Positions 34,101 to 46,100 of a stretch of DNA of 64,000 nucleotides are shown here, in pieces. The notes below the pieces were generated by a model. The model ran no database searches and was not told the DNA's origin. It worked only from the letters and a program-made list of their open reading frames with translations. Positions within the stretch are counted from its first letter, which is position 1. Each line of letters opens with the position of its first letter. The stretch spans positions 22,174,313 to 22,238,312 of the forward strand of contig JAMXIF010001194.1 in assembly GCA_028583685.1 (NCBI GenBank). Reading direction: 5' to 3'. Source of the stretch: Petaurus breviceps papuanus. Its lineage: Eukaryota; Chordata; Mammalia; Diprotodontia; Petauridae. The translations under genes were made by a program, and so were the position numbers.

Positions 34101-37100
34101 TCCTTCCCCACCTGATTCCTTCAGTTAATTAAATTATTGTTGATGATTTTTGATTAATTGTTGATTAAATCCACCCTGATATTGCCACTAGATAAGATAT
34201 GTCAATATACTCCCCCTGGACCGCATCCTGACCTTTGGACTTTACTGTCCAAAATACCCTTCTCCGGCTACCGTACCAGAGTATGTCCTACTACTGGAAT
34301 ATGTACTGAAGCTCTTAGATTGGACCACAATAGTTCCCTGCCCAAACTCCATTTAATGGCTGTATTTTGGGCCCTCCTGGTTTAGAGGGAATGTCTGGGA
34401 GAACTGTTTCTCTTTGGAACTGAAACCTTGAGGGTCTTCCCCTCCCAGCTTGATTTTTTTTTTTTTCTAATTAAAGGGACCATCCCTTGACTCACTTCTT
34501 AAAGAGGCCAGTTCACTGAATGGGCATTACCTCACTCTGAGTATAAGAAAAGGCCTTAGCCTAAAAGGGCCTGGGTCTCCCATTGCATCCTGGGTCATCT
34601 CCAGTCATCCTGATGAATATCTGGTCACTGGATCCAAGTGGATCTGGAGGAGAAAGTAAGACTGGTGACCTTGCACAGCCCTCCCTCACTCAAATCAAAG
34701 TCAACTGCAGGTCATGTCATCATTCCCTGATGCCATGGTCCTCTTCAAAAACGAAGGACGAACATAACAACCAACTCCAGTATGTGTTATTTCCCTCATT
34801 AGAATATAAGCTCCTTGGAATCAAGGACTATCTTTGTGTTTATGTTTATATCTCTAGCCATTAACATAGAACAACACATATTAAGTGTTTAATAAATGCT
34901 TTTTTCATTCATTTGCTTCATAAAACTTACTCCCTTCCTCTCATCTGCCATTCACCTTCAATACAATATTGCTTTTTTCTCCTTGAGATCTGGAAAATAA
35001 TAAGCCCTAAAGAATAGAGCTGAAAAGATCTTCCATATCACCTAACTGAATTCCCTTCATTTGATAGATAAAGGCCCTGCTGTCCAGGGGAGAGATAGGA
35101 TTTATCCTAAGCAACCCAACTGACTTTAGCATTGGAGCAGAGACTAGGACCCTTACTTCCCACCATACCAAGATTGCTTATTTATTCATTTATTTAGCAG
35201 ATATTTACGGTGCCATATGTGTGCATATAAACATGCATAATAGGTGTTGAGCACAGTTTGAACTGTGGAGGCATGTATATGATTCATGCATATTCAATAA
35301 AACACAGCTCACACACAACACACACACATATTGTGACAGGGTGTGACTTATTAAAGGAAAAAGGGTGTAGGAAAGGGAAGGTGGTAACTGACAGTCCTCC
35401 CCTGAGAGTGATAGTAAAGATTTAGAAAGAACTGAGCCCTGTCCCCTCTTAGTACCTTGTCAGCCAGGCCTACAGTTCCACAGCTACAACCACTTCTGCC
35501 ACAAGTGGCCCATGTATGTGCCTTTTTAAAGGTAGCATGGTGTAATAATGTCAAGGGCAGTAGACTGAGTCAGGAAGACCTGGGGTTCAAATCCCTCCTC
35601 AGGCACTAGCTGTATAGCCCTGAGCTACTCACTTAACCTCTCTCAGGCTCAAATTTCCTCCTCTGTAAAATGAGGGGACTGGGCTCTATGGCTTCTAAGG
35701 CCCTTTCCAGCTCTAAATTTATGATCCTATAACTCCATTCTCTGGGGCCCTCATTCCTGAGCAACCGAAGTTTTTTGAAAAGCGTCAGCTAGACCATCTT
35801 GTCCAACCCCATCATTTTACAGCTGCAAAAGTGAAGCCCAGAGAGATGGATTTACCTAAAATCACACAGATGATAAATAAATTGTCCAGATTCAAACCTA
35901 ATCCTCTGTAAATGCTTTTTCAACTGGACTATACCACTGCTATAATCCATGCCCCTCATTTTATTTATGGGAAAATCAAGGACCAGAGAAACAAATCTCT
36001 TCACAGAAGCCACTGGGAAAGAGTCAGAAAACATGGTTGTGAGTTCCAACTCTGCCACTGTCTGATTGTTCCACCTCAAAGCACTTCTCTCAGATCTTAT
36101 TCCTGGTCGTGTGTCAAAGGAGGGCCTCGAACTACATGCTCTCTAAGACCCCTTCCGATTCAGTCAGTGAGCTAGCATTTATTAAACCCATTCTGTATTC
36201 CAGGTGCACTGTGTTAAGCAGTGGAGATAACAGAGAAAGGTAAAAGAAAATGTATGCTCTCAAGGAAGTTTAATAGGGGAGAGAGACAACATGCAAAAAC
36301 AGTTAACAGAGGGAAGGCCCTAGGATTAAGGGGAAACCAGAAAGGCTTCTTGCAGGTGGGCCATTAGCTATAGCTGACAATCTTCCAACCTAATGCTCTG
36401 TGGCTGCAAGGGTTTTGAGTCAGGTTCTAAAGTTCTAAAAACCTAAGATTCTGAACTGTTCTAAGGATGTGAGTCAAAACCCAAAGGGTGCTCTAACTCC
36501 ATGATATCTTCCCTGTTGGTCTTGTTACATACTTCTCGTCCCTCTGCTCGTATCATTATTTGATCATTTTTATCCCCTTATATCAAATTATGTTATTAAT
36601 ATACATGAACCTGTTGTCCTCTGTCTCCAGCCCAGATGGGACTCTCTCCTTTTCAGACTCTGCCAATATGTGTGGCAATACTTCAGCTTTTGGACTTCTT
36701 GGGTCAGTTTGTCCTTGAGTTGGGGTTATCTCAATCAACAATTGCAGATAATTTTTAATCAACTAAAGGTTGGTCATCTCCCATTTTTTTTTTCCTTTCA
36801 AATGCACAGAATTATTTATTTAGAACTAATCGAACCTCTGGGTCAAATTCCCTTAAAACAAAGTCCCAGAGGGTCCCAAGTCTTAGATTATATAGGCACT
36901 TTTGTAACAGGTAATTACTGAAATGACCAGGGCTATGACTGAGGTTTCAAGATGTTGCTTATTGATAGAACACATGCTTTGCCTGTAGGGTTCCCTGTGT
37001 TCAACCTTTGCCCTTTGGGGAGAAAGAGAACTGAGTTTGGAATAGAAGAAGCTGGATTCAAATTCTGGCTCTGTACCTTACCACCTGTGTGCAAGTCACT

Positions 37101-40100
37101 TTCCATCTCTGATCTCAGTTTCTTCATCTGTAAAATGAGTGATGGGATCAACTGACCTCTAAGGGCTCTTCTAGGTGCAGAATTCTATGACTCTTTGGTT
37201 TTGATGACATAACCAAACATGGCTGGGATTTGTAGCAATGCAGTTTGACCTGCCTTTTAAATTTGCCATCTCCTCTTCATACCAGGAGGAACAGAGATAC
37301 AGGGATAAGGGCCTTGGGGCAGTTGGGGAGTCTTGTTTTGCTCTCAGCAGCTAGAAATGAGGCATTGTCCCTTGTTGGAAAAATCTGAGGCATTGCCATT
37401 CTCCTGATGGTTTGTTCATTTCAGCTGCTCCCAGTTTTCTGCTTTATTCTTGGCTTTCGCCCACTCTCTTAGGCAGCCTGCTGAGCAAGGGGGCTCAGAG
37501 AGAGGGGGAGGGGTGCATTTACAGAGCTCATTTCATCCTTAGAACCACCTCTGCAAAGGGGAAACTGAGAGGAATCATTCCTTTGGCAGGACAATGAGTT
37601 TACGGTGATTCTGACGCCTTCAGAGACCATCTTGGAGAGCTCTGGTGCTCTGGAAAAGTCAGCCAGACTGTTAAATCATAAGACTTGAATCCTTAGCTCA
37701 GTCACTAATACATTGTGATATTGGGCAAGTCACTGGATCTCTCCTTGTGTCTGTTTAACCATCTTTCAAACTGGAATACTAATCCCTGCTTTGACCATTT
37801 CACCGGATTTGTAGGATCATAGATTTATAACCATAATGGACAATAGGTGTCCAGTCCAACCCACTCATGTTTTTTAGCAGATGAAGAAATTGAGGCCCTG
37901 AGTAAGTTACAGAGCTAACCTTAAGAACTTTGATTCCAAATCTCTGCACTATACTATGCTGATATTTATTTACAATATGCTAATATTATATAATATGCTA
38001 ATATTTAGGCGGTGAGGTAATGAGGTGATGCATAGAGCATCAGGCCTAGAGTCCAGAAGACATATAAGTTCAAATCCAGCCTAAGTCACTAGTTTTATCA
38101 CCCTGGACAAGTCACTTAACTTCTATTTGCCTCAGTTTCCTTATCTATAAAATGGGGATAATAGCACCTACATCAAAGAGTTGTTGTAAGGATCAAGTGA
38201 AATAGTAACTGTAAAGCACTTAGCACGGTGCCCAACACATAATAAGTGCTTTATTAATGTTAGCTATCATCAATGTTATTATTATTATTGCCTCTTAAAC
38301 AGACGGGTGGCTCAGTGGATAGAGTGATGGGCCTGGAGTCTGGAAGGCCAGAATTCAGGTACTGATTAGCTGTGTAACCCTGGGCAAGTCACTTACCCTT
38401 TGCCAAATGGCAAACCACTCCAGTATCTTTGTCAAGAAAACCCCACAGACTGTGGGACGTGCTGTGGTCCATGGAGTCGGACATGACTGAACAACAACAA
38501 TTAATAAGAAGCAGGAATGTCATATTACTGTGGCATAGTGGGTAGAGTGTTGGATCAGGAAGACTCGAGCTCACATTCTGCATTTAATTATCAGTAAGCA
38601 TTTTTATGTACCTACTATATGCCAGGCCTTGTGCCACTAAGCAGTGGGGATACTGAAAGGGGCAAAAGACAGTCCCTGTCCTCAAGGAGCCTACAGTATA
38701 ATAGGGAGACAACATGTAGACAAATATATACAAACAAATTGTGTACAAGATAAATAGGGAATAATTAACAGGCAAAAGGGGGGTTGGGGGGGTGGCTAGG
38801 TGGCGAAGTGAGTAAAGTGCTGGCCCTGGAGCTGGGAGGACCCAAGTTCGGTTCTGGCCTGAGACATTTAACACCCATGCAAAAATACTAGCCGTGTAAC
38901 CTTGGGCAAGTTACTTAACCCCAATTGCCCTCCAAAAGGCAAAAAAAAAAGCTTTAAATAAAAAAAAAGGATTGGGAAAGGCTTCCTCTAAGAGATGGGA
39001 TTTTAATTAGGATTTAAAAGAGGCCAGGGAAGTCAGTTGGCAGAGTTGAAGAAGGAAAGGTATTCCAGGCATAAATGACAGCTAGAGAAAATGCCTGGAA
39101 ATGAAAGATGGAATGTCAGTGTTCATGGAACAGCCAGGAAGCCAGTGTCCCTGTATTGAAGGGTATGCGATAGGGGAGGAGGGGGGGCGGGGCGGCTGAG
39201 TTATGAAGGGCTTCAAGTGCCAAATAGGGTTTTGTAGTTGATTTTAGAGGTAATAAGGAGCCACTGGAGTTTCTTAAATTGGGAAGTGACATGGTCAGAC
39301 CTGCCCTTTGGCAGGTAACTGAATGGAGGAGTGAGCTTGGGTACTTGAAGGATGAATGAATTAGAGTAGAGAGAAACTTGAGACAGGCAGACTCACAGCT
39401 ATTATAATAGTGCAGTTATGAAGTGTGAGTGGTAAGGGTATCAGAAGAAAAAAGGGAACATGTTCTAGAAATGTTTCCAAGGTGAAATCCACAGACCTTG
39501 GCCACAGATTAGGTGTGTGAGGGGTAGAGATAGTGAGGCGTACATGATGACTTCTGAGTTTTTATGCCATGGGGGATAGAAGGGACAAGGTGGGTGGTAT
39601 GGCTCAGCAGTAATAGGGTATAGTGGCAACTATCCACACTGGCATACCTAGGATGGCTGCTAGCACAAGGTTCTTCGATCCGCTTTACTAGAAAATACAG
39701 CTGTTCAAAGGGTCAACAGTCTTTTTTTTTTTAATTACATTCATTAGTTAAGGGAGAAAATCAGTACCCTGAGCTTCAGAGAAAATCCAAACAAAGAAAA
39801 TAGAGAAAATACAAGCAGAGAAATAAAGACTAACAGACAGGGCTTCTAACTGTCTCAGAAATTAGCACAGATGAACAGACAGATCCACCTGTCTGACCAA
39901 GGCAGTACATACATAGTTACAGAGAGAGAGAAGCACCAACATCTGGGTTTTTCAAAGGGGCTCCTTAATGCCACTCTGACTCACCTGGTCAAATCACGAG
40001 AACATTCTTCCATGAGTGAGCCCCAAAACAAAATACTAGCCTCAGAGTGTGTGTTTATGTGTATGTGTATATATATAATTATATGTGTGTGTATGTATAT

Positions 40101-40113
40101 GTATATATAAATA

Positions 40114-40144
<31 letters not shown>

Positions 40145-43100
40145 CCTTTTTAGAGCCAGAGGGCATCACTACCCTCCAGACTTGGTGCCTAATTAGAAAT
40201 TTAAAAATGTTTAGGCTTTCACTACCTACAAGCAAGCCTCCCTTAAGCTAGCTTCCCTTAATGGGCTTCACAGGAGGCCTATTAATGGGTGGGGAAGATC
40301 TTATATACTATTACCATTACATTGGGAAGGTAGGAGTGGGAGAGAGAGTTTAGGGGAAAAGATAGTTCTGTTTTGTAAATGTTTAAGATGTCTACTGGAC
40401 TTCAAGTTCAAGATGTCTGAAAAACAGTTGAGGATATGAGTTTGGAGGTCCACAGAGAGGTTGGGGCAGAATCTAAGAGTCATCAGCATAGAGATGGTAA
40501 TTAAATCCATGGGAGGTGATGAGATCACAAAGTGAAGTATTGTAGAAGAAGGAAAGAGGAGCCAGCACAGAACCTTGAGGGTTACCCAACAGTTAAAGGG
40601 TGTGATCTGGATGGGGATCCAGCAAAAGAGACAGAGAAAGAGGGGTCAGATATGTAGGAGGAAAACCAGGAGAAGTGTGGTCCTGAAAATCTAGAGAAAA
40701 GAGAGTATCAAGGAGGAGAGGACGCTCAACAATGTCAAATGAGGGTCAAGGAGAAAGAAGATTGAGAAAAGTACTTAGGACCTGAGTTCAAATCTGGCCT
40801 CAGACACTTAATACAAAACTAGCTGTGTGACCTTGGGCAAGTCACTTAACCTCAATTGCCCTGCCTTCCTTCAAAAAGCAAAAAAAGGGGGGGGGAGGGC
40901 AGGGGAGCAGCTAGGTGGAACAGTGAATAGAGCACCGGCCCTGGAGTCAGGAGAAAAGTACTTAGTACCTAGAAAGTACCTTTCTTACTAGCTGCACGAC
41001 CCTGAACAAGTCACCTAATCACTCTTGGCTGTACTTTCCTCACTTGTAAACCTCACAGAGTTGCTCTGATGATCCAGTGAGTTATAATATATGTAAAGTG
41101 CCTTGCAAACCTTAAAGGTGCTATTAGCAGTAGTAGCATTGCTCATTACATAAGGAGAGATCAAAAATATTTACTCAATTTAAACTCATTTATCTCATTT
41201 CATCCTTACAACCACCCTGGGAGGTGGGTGCTCTGGTGACCATTTTACAGATGAGGAAGCTTAGACAGACAACAGTTAAGTGACACATACCTACACTTTG
41301 AATGCTCCTTCTACTCCTACCCTAAACCAGAAGATAAACCCTGCTGAGGGCTCTTACTTGGGAGCATTCCCATTAGATGGCAATGTATCAGGTATCATAA
41401 CCAGCCCTGAATTTCCTCCTATTGATTTTCATTTTCTCTCTTCCTTTTCCAGAGCCGGATGATAGGATGCCGAAACTGGAGAGCGGTCCAGGACATGCAG
41501 AGATATAGACGTCGATACCCAGTAAGTCCTTGAGGCCCCTTTTTCCTTTCAAGGGGATTGTTGTCCTGTTATTATTATTATTTCCTTATTGCTACAGGCA
41601 CTATGATTGTAGTGCTGGACTTAGAGGCAGTTCAGATGGGTTCTGATCTCATGTGAGGGATGACCATGAGCAAGTTCTTCAGTCATCTCTGGAAAGATGA
41701 CTTTAACACCTCTGTATCCAGCCATAGTCACTTTAATGAACTCCAAGCACTTCTTATACCGCTGTCCCCCATGCCTGGGCAGTTAGGTGGCTGAAGTGAA
41801 TAGAAGTCCAGGCTTGGAGTCAGAGAGACCTGAATTCAAATTCAGCCTAAGTCACTTACTAGCTGTGTGACCAAGGACAAGTCACTAAACCTCGTTTGCC
41901 TCAGTTTCCTCATCTGGAAAAGGAAATAACTAACCACTCTAGTTTCTTTGCCAAGAAAACCCGAAATGGAGTCACAAAGAATTGACTCAACTGAAACAAA
42001 TGAACAGCAACAATAACATTCCTGGAATACAGTCACATCTCTTGTCTATGTCATAGAATACCTAGTTTCCTTCGAAATTCTGCTCAAGCAACACATTTCC
42101 ACATAAAGTCTTCCTTGATCCAGCCACTCATACCTTCTCACCATGAAGTGACGAACACAACCACATGCACACATACTTCTGTGCTTGTTGTCTCCCTTGA
42201 TACAATGTAAGTTTACCACTTCATTTGTGTCTTTGTATCTTAGGAGCCTAATATAGTGCCTGGATCACTTTTGAGGCATGGCATTAGGTGCTCCAAATGC
42301 CCTAAACTTGCAGTCAGGAAGACCTGCACAACTGTGTAACCCTGAGCAAGTCAGTGAATCTCCCCAAGCCTTAGGCTTCTCACCTATAAAACAGAGATAA
42401 TAAAAGCACCTACTTCTAAGGGTTGTCGTGAGAATTAAGTGAGGTAATTCCTGCAAAGCACTCTGTACATGCTAGTAATTATTAATATTTGGGTGCTTCT
42501 GCTTCCCTGAACCTCAAGCAAACTTTCTAAGGTTTTGTTTTGGGTTTTTTTTGGAGGGGGAAAGGCAAGGCAATTGGCGTTAAGTTAATTGACTTACCCA
42601 AGGTCACACAGCTAGTGTGTCAAGTGTCTGAGGTCAGATTTGAACTCAGGTCCTCCTGACTCCAGGGCCGGTGCTGTATTCACTGCACCACCTAGCTGCC
42701 CCTTTCCTAAGGCTTTAAGGAAGTTACAAACTAGCTATAATCTGCGTCACAGAGAGTGTTCCCATACCAAGAATTCCACAAAATAACAGGTGCTTGATGG
42801 GTGGATGGATTGCCATGATTTCTGGAAGCATAGGAGGTTAGGGCAAAAGAAAGATGGCAAGAATGAACCAAGAGACTGGGTCACTGGGCCCAATAACCAG
42901 GTTGACCAACTCAGCTCTCATCTGACTCCCCTCTCAAGTTATCCATGAAATAGTTGCTAGTATTTGCTCCTTCAAATTGTCTTATATTTGTCTCTACACG
43001 GGTTCTATTTCCCCCAGTAGAATATAATGGGCACATAAATGTTTATTGAATTGATGCCTAATTCTGAAGACAAATGAGAGAAATAGTAGAAAGTGTGTGG

Positions 43101-46100
43101 TAATTTACCAACCTCTTAACATTTTTTTTGTTCTTGCAGGGTTTGACAGATGAAGATTCCAACAATGAAATGCTGAATTTGAAGTTTTATAAAAACGAAA
43201 TTGCTTTCTTGCCCAATGGTATGTATCTGCCTCAACTCCAACAATCTATGACTATCCTACATCGACACTGAGTCCCCTTCTTGAGATCCATGTCTCAGTG
43301 GTTCAAACAGCCATGGTTTTGTTGGAGCACCTACTGTGTGCATTTAAAAGTAGTGAGCTTGGGGCGGCTAGGTGGCACAGTGAATAGAGCACCGGCCCTG
43401 GAGTCAGGAGGACCTGAGTTCAAATCTGGCCTCAGACACTTAACACTTACTAGCCGTGTGACCTTGGGTAAGTCACTTAACTCCAATTGCCCTACCTTCC
43501 CCCTTTGAAAAAAACAAAACCCCAATTGCCCTGCTCTCCCCCTCCAAAAAGCAAAAAAAAAAAAAAAGTAGTGAGCTTGTTTGTCTACTCATTATTTATT
43601 CACTATTCCTACCCATGCTGTCTGAGTCCTAGGACCAGTGAGAGTTTCCTCACTTTCACTTGTCATAGACCAACAGAAGTGTAGATTGCTTTTTTTTCCC
43701 CTAGTAACTTGTGTCAGCTGTCCCCCTATAGATCACCATTAGTGTTAGATTTTTCTATATTTTGGGAGAGTAGCATGGCATTACTTTTTTAAAATTATGA
43801 ACTCAGTCATGAAAAAATGCAAACATTTCAGTAGACAAAGAATGATTTTTTAAAATTTTCACAAACACCCCAAAAAGCCCAGCTCTTATAACTGTTCTCT
43901 GAATCTTTCTGGGCTATCATAGCTCGAGATACCCACCTAGTAAGGGACCATGGGCTTAGCTGATACGGACTTAACTGTAAACCTCCTGGCATCTGTATGT
44001 ATACCCCAGGCTATTTTATTGAGGACATCCTGAAGAACTGGAAGGAGGATTATGACATCCTGGAGGACAACCACTCTTATATACAATGGTAAGTGAGGTA
44101 ACCTATGTGCGTGATACCGTAGAGGTTGTTTCGTTTTGTTAAGACTGGGTCACCCCACGTCATCTAGGCTAGAAGTTCAGGGGCTTCTCATGGACCCAGT
44201 CCCACTCGGACATGGAAGCTTTACCTGCTCTGTTTCTGACCTTGGTCATTTTGCCTTTCCTTAGACAATCTGGTGGCACCATCCTCTCCACCCTATTGAT
44301 GCCAACTTTGGTGCATATACCAGGCTGGCTTAATCCACTGCAAGCTCAGCTCCTGAGCTTAAGAGATCCATGAGCCTCAGTATCTCTAGGAGCAAAAATT
44401 ACCACCACATCTAGCTAGAGGCCTTTTGACATTACCAGCACAATGCAGTTCAACCTCCTCCATTAATCTTTGTTTCCTGACCAATTCACCTCCTTTGACT
44501 AGTCAGACATTTCCCTAACAATATGAAAATTAATAGTCATTTTAATTTAATAGTAATCATTTCTCACATTTTTTGAATGTTTTACGGTTTTCTCACCATA
44601 CAGTTATCCCTTCCACTTCGAGAGGATTTAGGGGCATGGCAGTAGTCCATTTCCCACCCCACCCACCCCTGAGATCTGGAAAATCTGTGTAAACTTTTTT
44701 GGCCCTCTTTTCATACCAGAAAAGAAGTCTGAATTATTATGGTATTAAAAGAGGAAAATATGTTGATATTATACAATAGTATATGTATATATATATTTTA
44801 TAAATCGTATTTCTGAGTTTCTAAACTTTTTCTGGTTCATTTGCTGACCTTTGTGTATCATCTGTGGCTTTCACAAAATAGGGATAACTGTATTCCACAC
44901 AAGAATTCTGTTAGGTAATATGAGTATTTCTAGCTCCATTTTACAGATAAGAAAATTGAGGTTCAAAAAGAGTAAGTATTTCTCCTATAGTCATATACTT
45001 ACTACTATTCCCAAGATCTCCCTTGGTCAGTAGTGGTATCATCTCTTTATGTGGACAGTTCTCATTCTTTTACCTTGGTAATCACATACAGAAAAGATAA
45101 TCTAACATTTATTAACCATTTAACTATGTATAGAGAGTACAGTGTCACCCCAGCTGGGCATGGGGGAAGTACAAAGTAGGATAGACTTGTTTCACATCCT
45201 TGAGGAGCTGCTAGTCTTGCAGGAAGAATCACTTGTGAGCACAGATGACTAGAAATGTTATGAGTACAACATGCTTGTGAAGTTAGAAAAGGAAAGCCAT
45301 TAACAGTCAAGGAGGTGATATTTGAGTTAAGCTGTAAAGGAGAGGTAGGGATTTAACTATCAAGGAGAGTGAGGAGAACGAGAATGTTCCAGAAATAGGG
45401 AACAAAGGCCAAAGGCCCCAGAGTAAAAAAGCACAGGTTGTGTACAAGGAGAGCAGTGCCATGTCTGTGAAGAGTGAGTACCTGTGTACCTGTTCCAGGA
45501 AGCAAGGGCCCTCCTGCATATGTCATGCTGTAGCATGGATCCTCGTGAGTGCTCCATAGCAGTGATCCATTCAGAGCCTCCTCATAGAGGAGTTGATTGT
45601 AACGCCTTGTCTTCCTCCCTTCCCTCCCCCCACCCCTTCACATGTGACCTTGCAATTATGTTTCCCCTTCAGGTTGTTCCCTTTGCGGGAGAGGGGAGTG
45701 AATTGGCACGCTAAGCCCCTGACACTCAGAGAAATCCAGGTAGGCCAGTTTTGTGGAATGATTCATGTTTCTGCAGTTCTGGAGAGGTCATTGGAGAAGC
45801 TGACCCTCTGTTCTGTGTTCTGTGTTGTGTGTGTGTGGAGGGTGTGAGTGTGTGTAATAGGACTTCTCCCCATTTTAAATATCACTTACTGATTTGATAT
45901 AGGAAAGGCATTGACTGAGTAGGCACTAATGATTCTCAGCACAATCTTTTGTGGGAAAAGACTAGTTTTTAAAGCAATCAGTGTCTTCTGCCCAAAAGAG
46001 GTATGGAAGGTTCCTTGGGGAATTTTTGAGCCAAAAAAGGCCACAGTATAGTAAGGATGAAAGGGTAGAAATCAGCCTTTATCAGGTATTGTTCTTAGAT

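Larger units (their letters stand above)
38586..40765 (-). repeat. Long L2 LINE, interrupted twice
   Basis: Antisense L2 runs through 38586-38787, 38969-39627 and 40318-40765 in consistent order (AAGGAGCCTACAGTATAATA, GGGATTTTAATTAGGATTTA, CCACTGGAGTTTCTTAAATT, CATCAGCATAGAGATGGTAA, AATCCATGGGAGGTGATGAG). A SINE and a 690-bp unclassified element split it. Confidence 0.8.
31142..41452 (+). other. OGFR: OGFR intron 1 (10.3 kb)
   Basis: This large first intron is filled by L2, MIR, SINE and unclassified sequence. No coding exon was recognised inside it, and its splice ends are GTGAAG and TTTTCCAG. Confidence 0.9.

Noticed and set aside
39981-40235. An 84-codon minus-strand frame with Thr-His and Ile-Tyr runs
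   Set aside because: The runs are translations of the TG/TA microsatellite.
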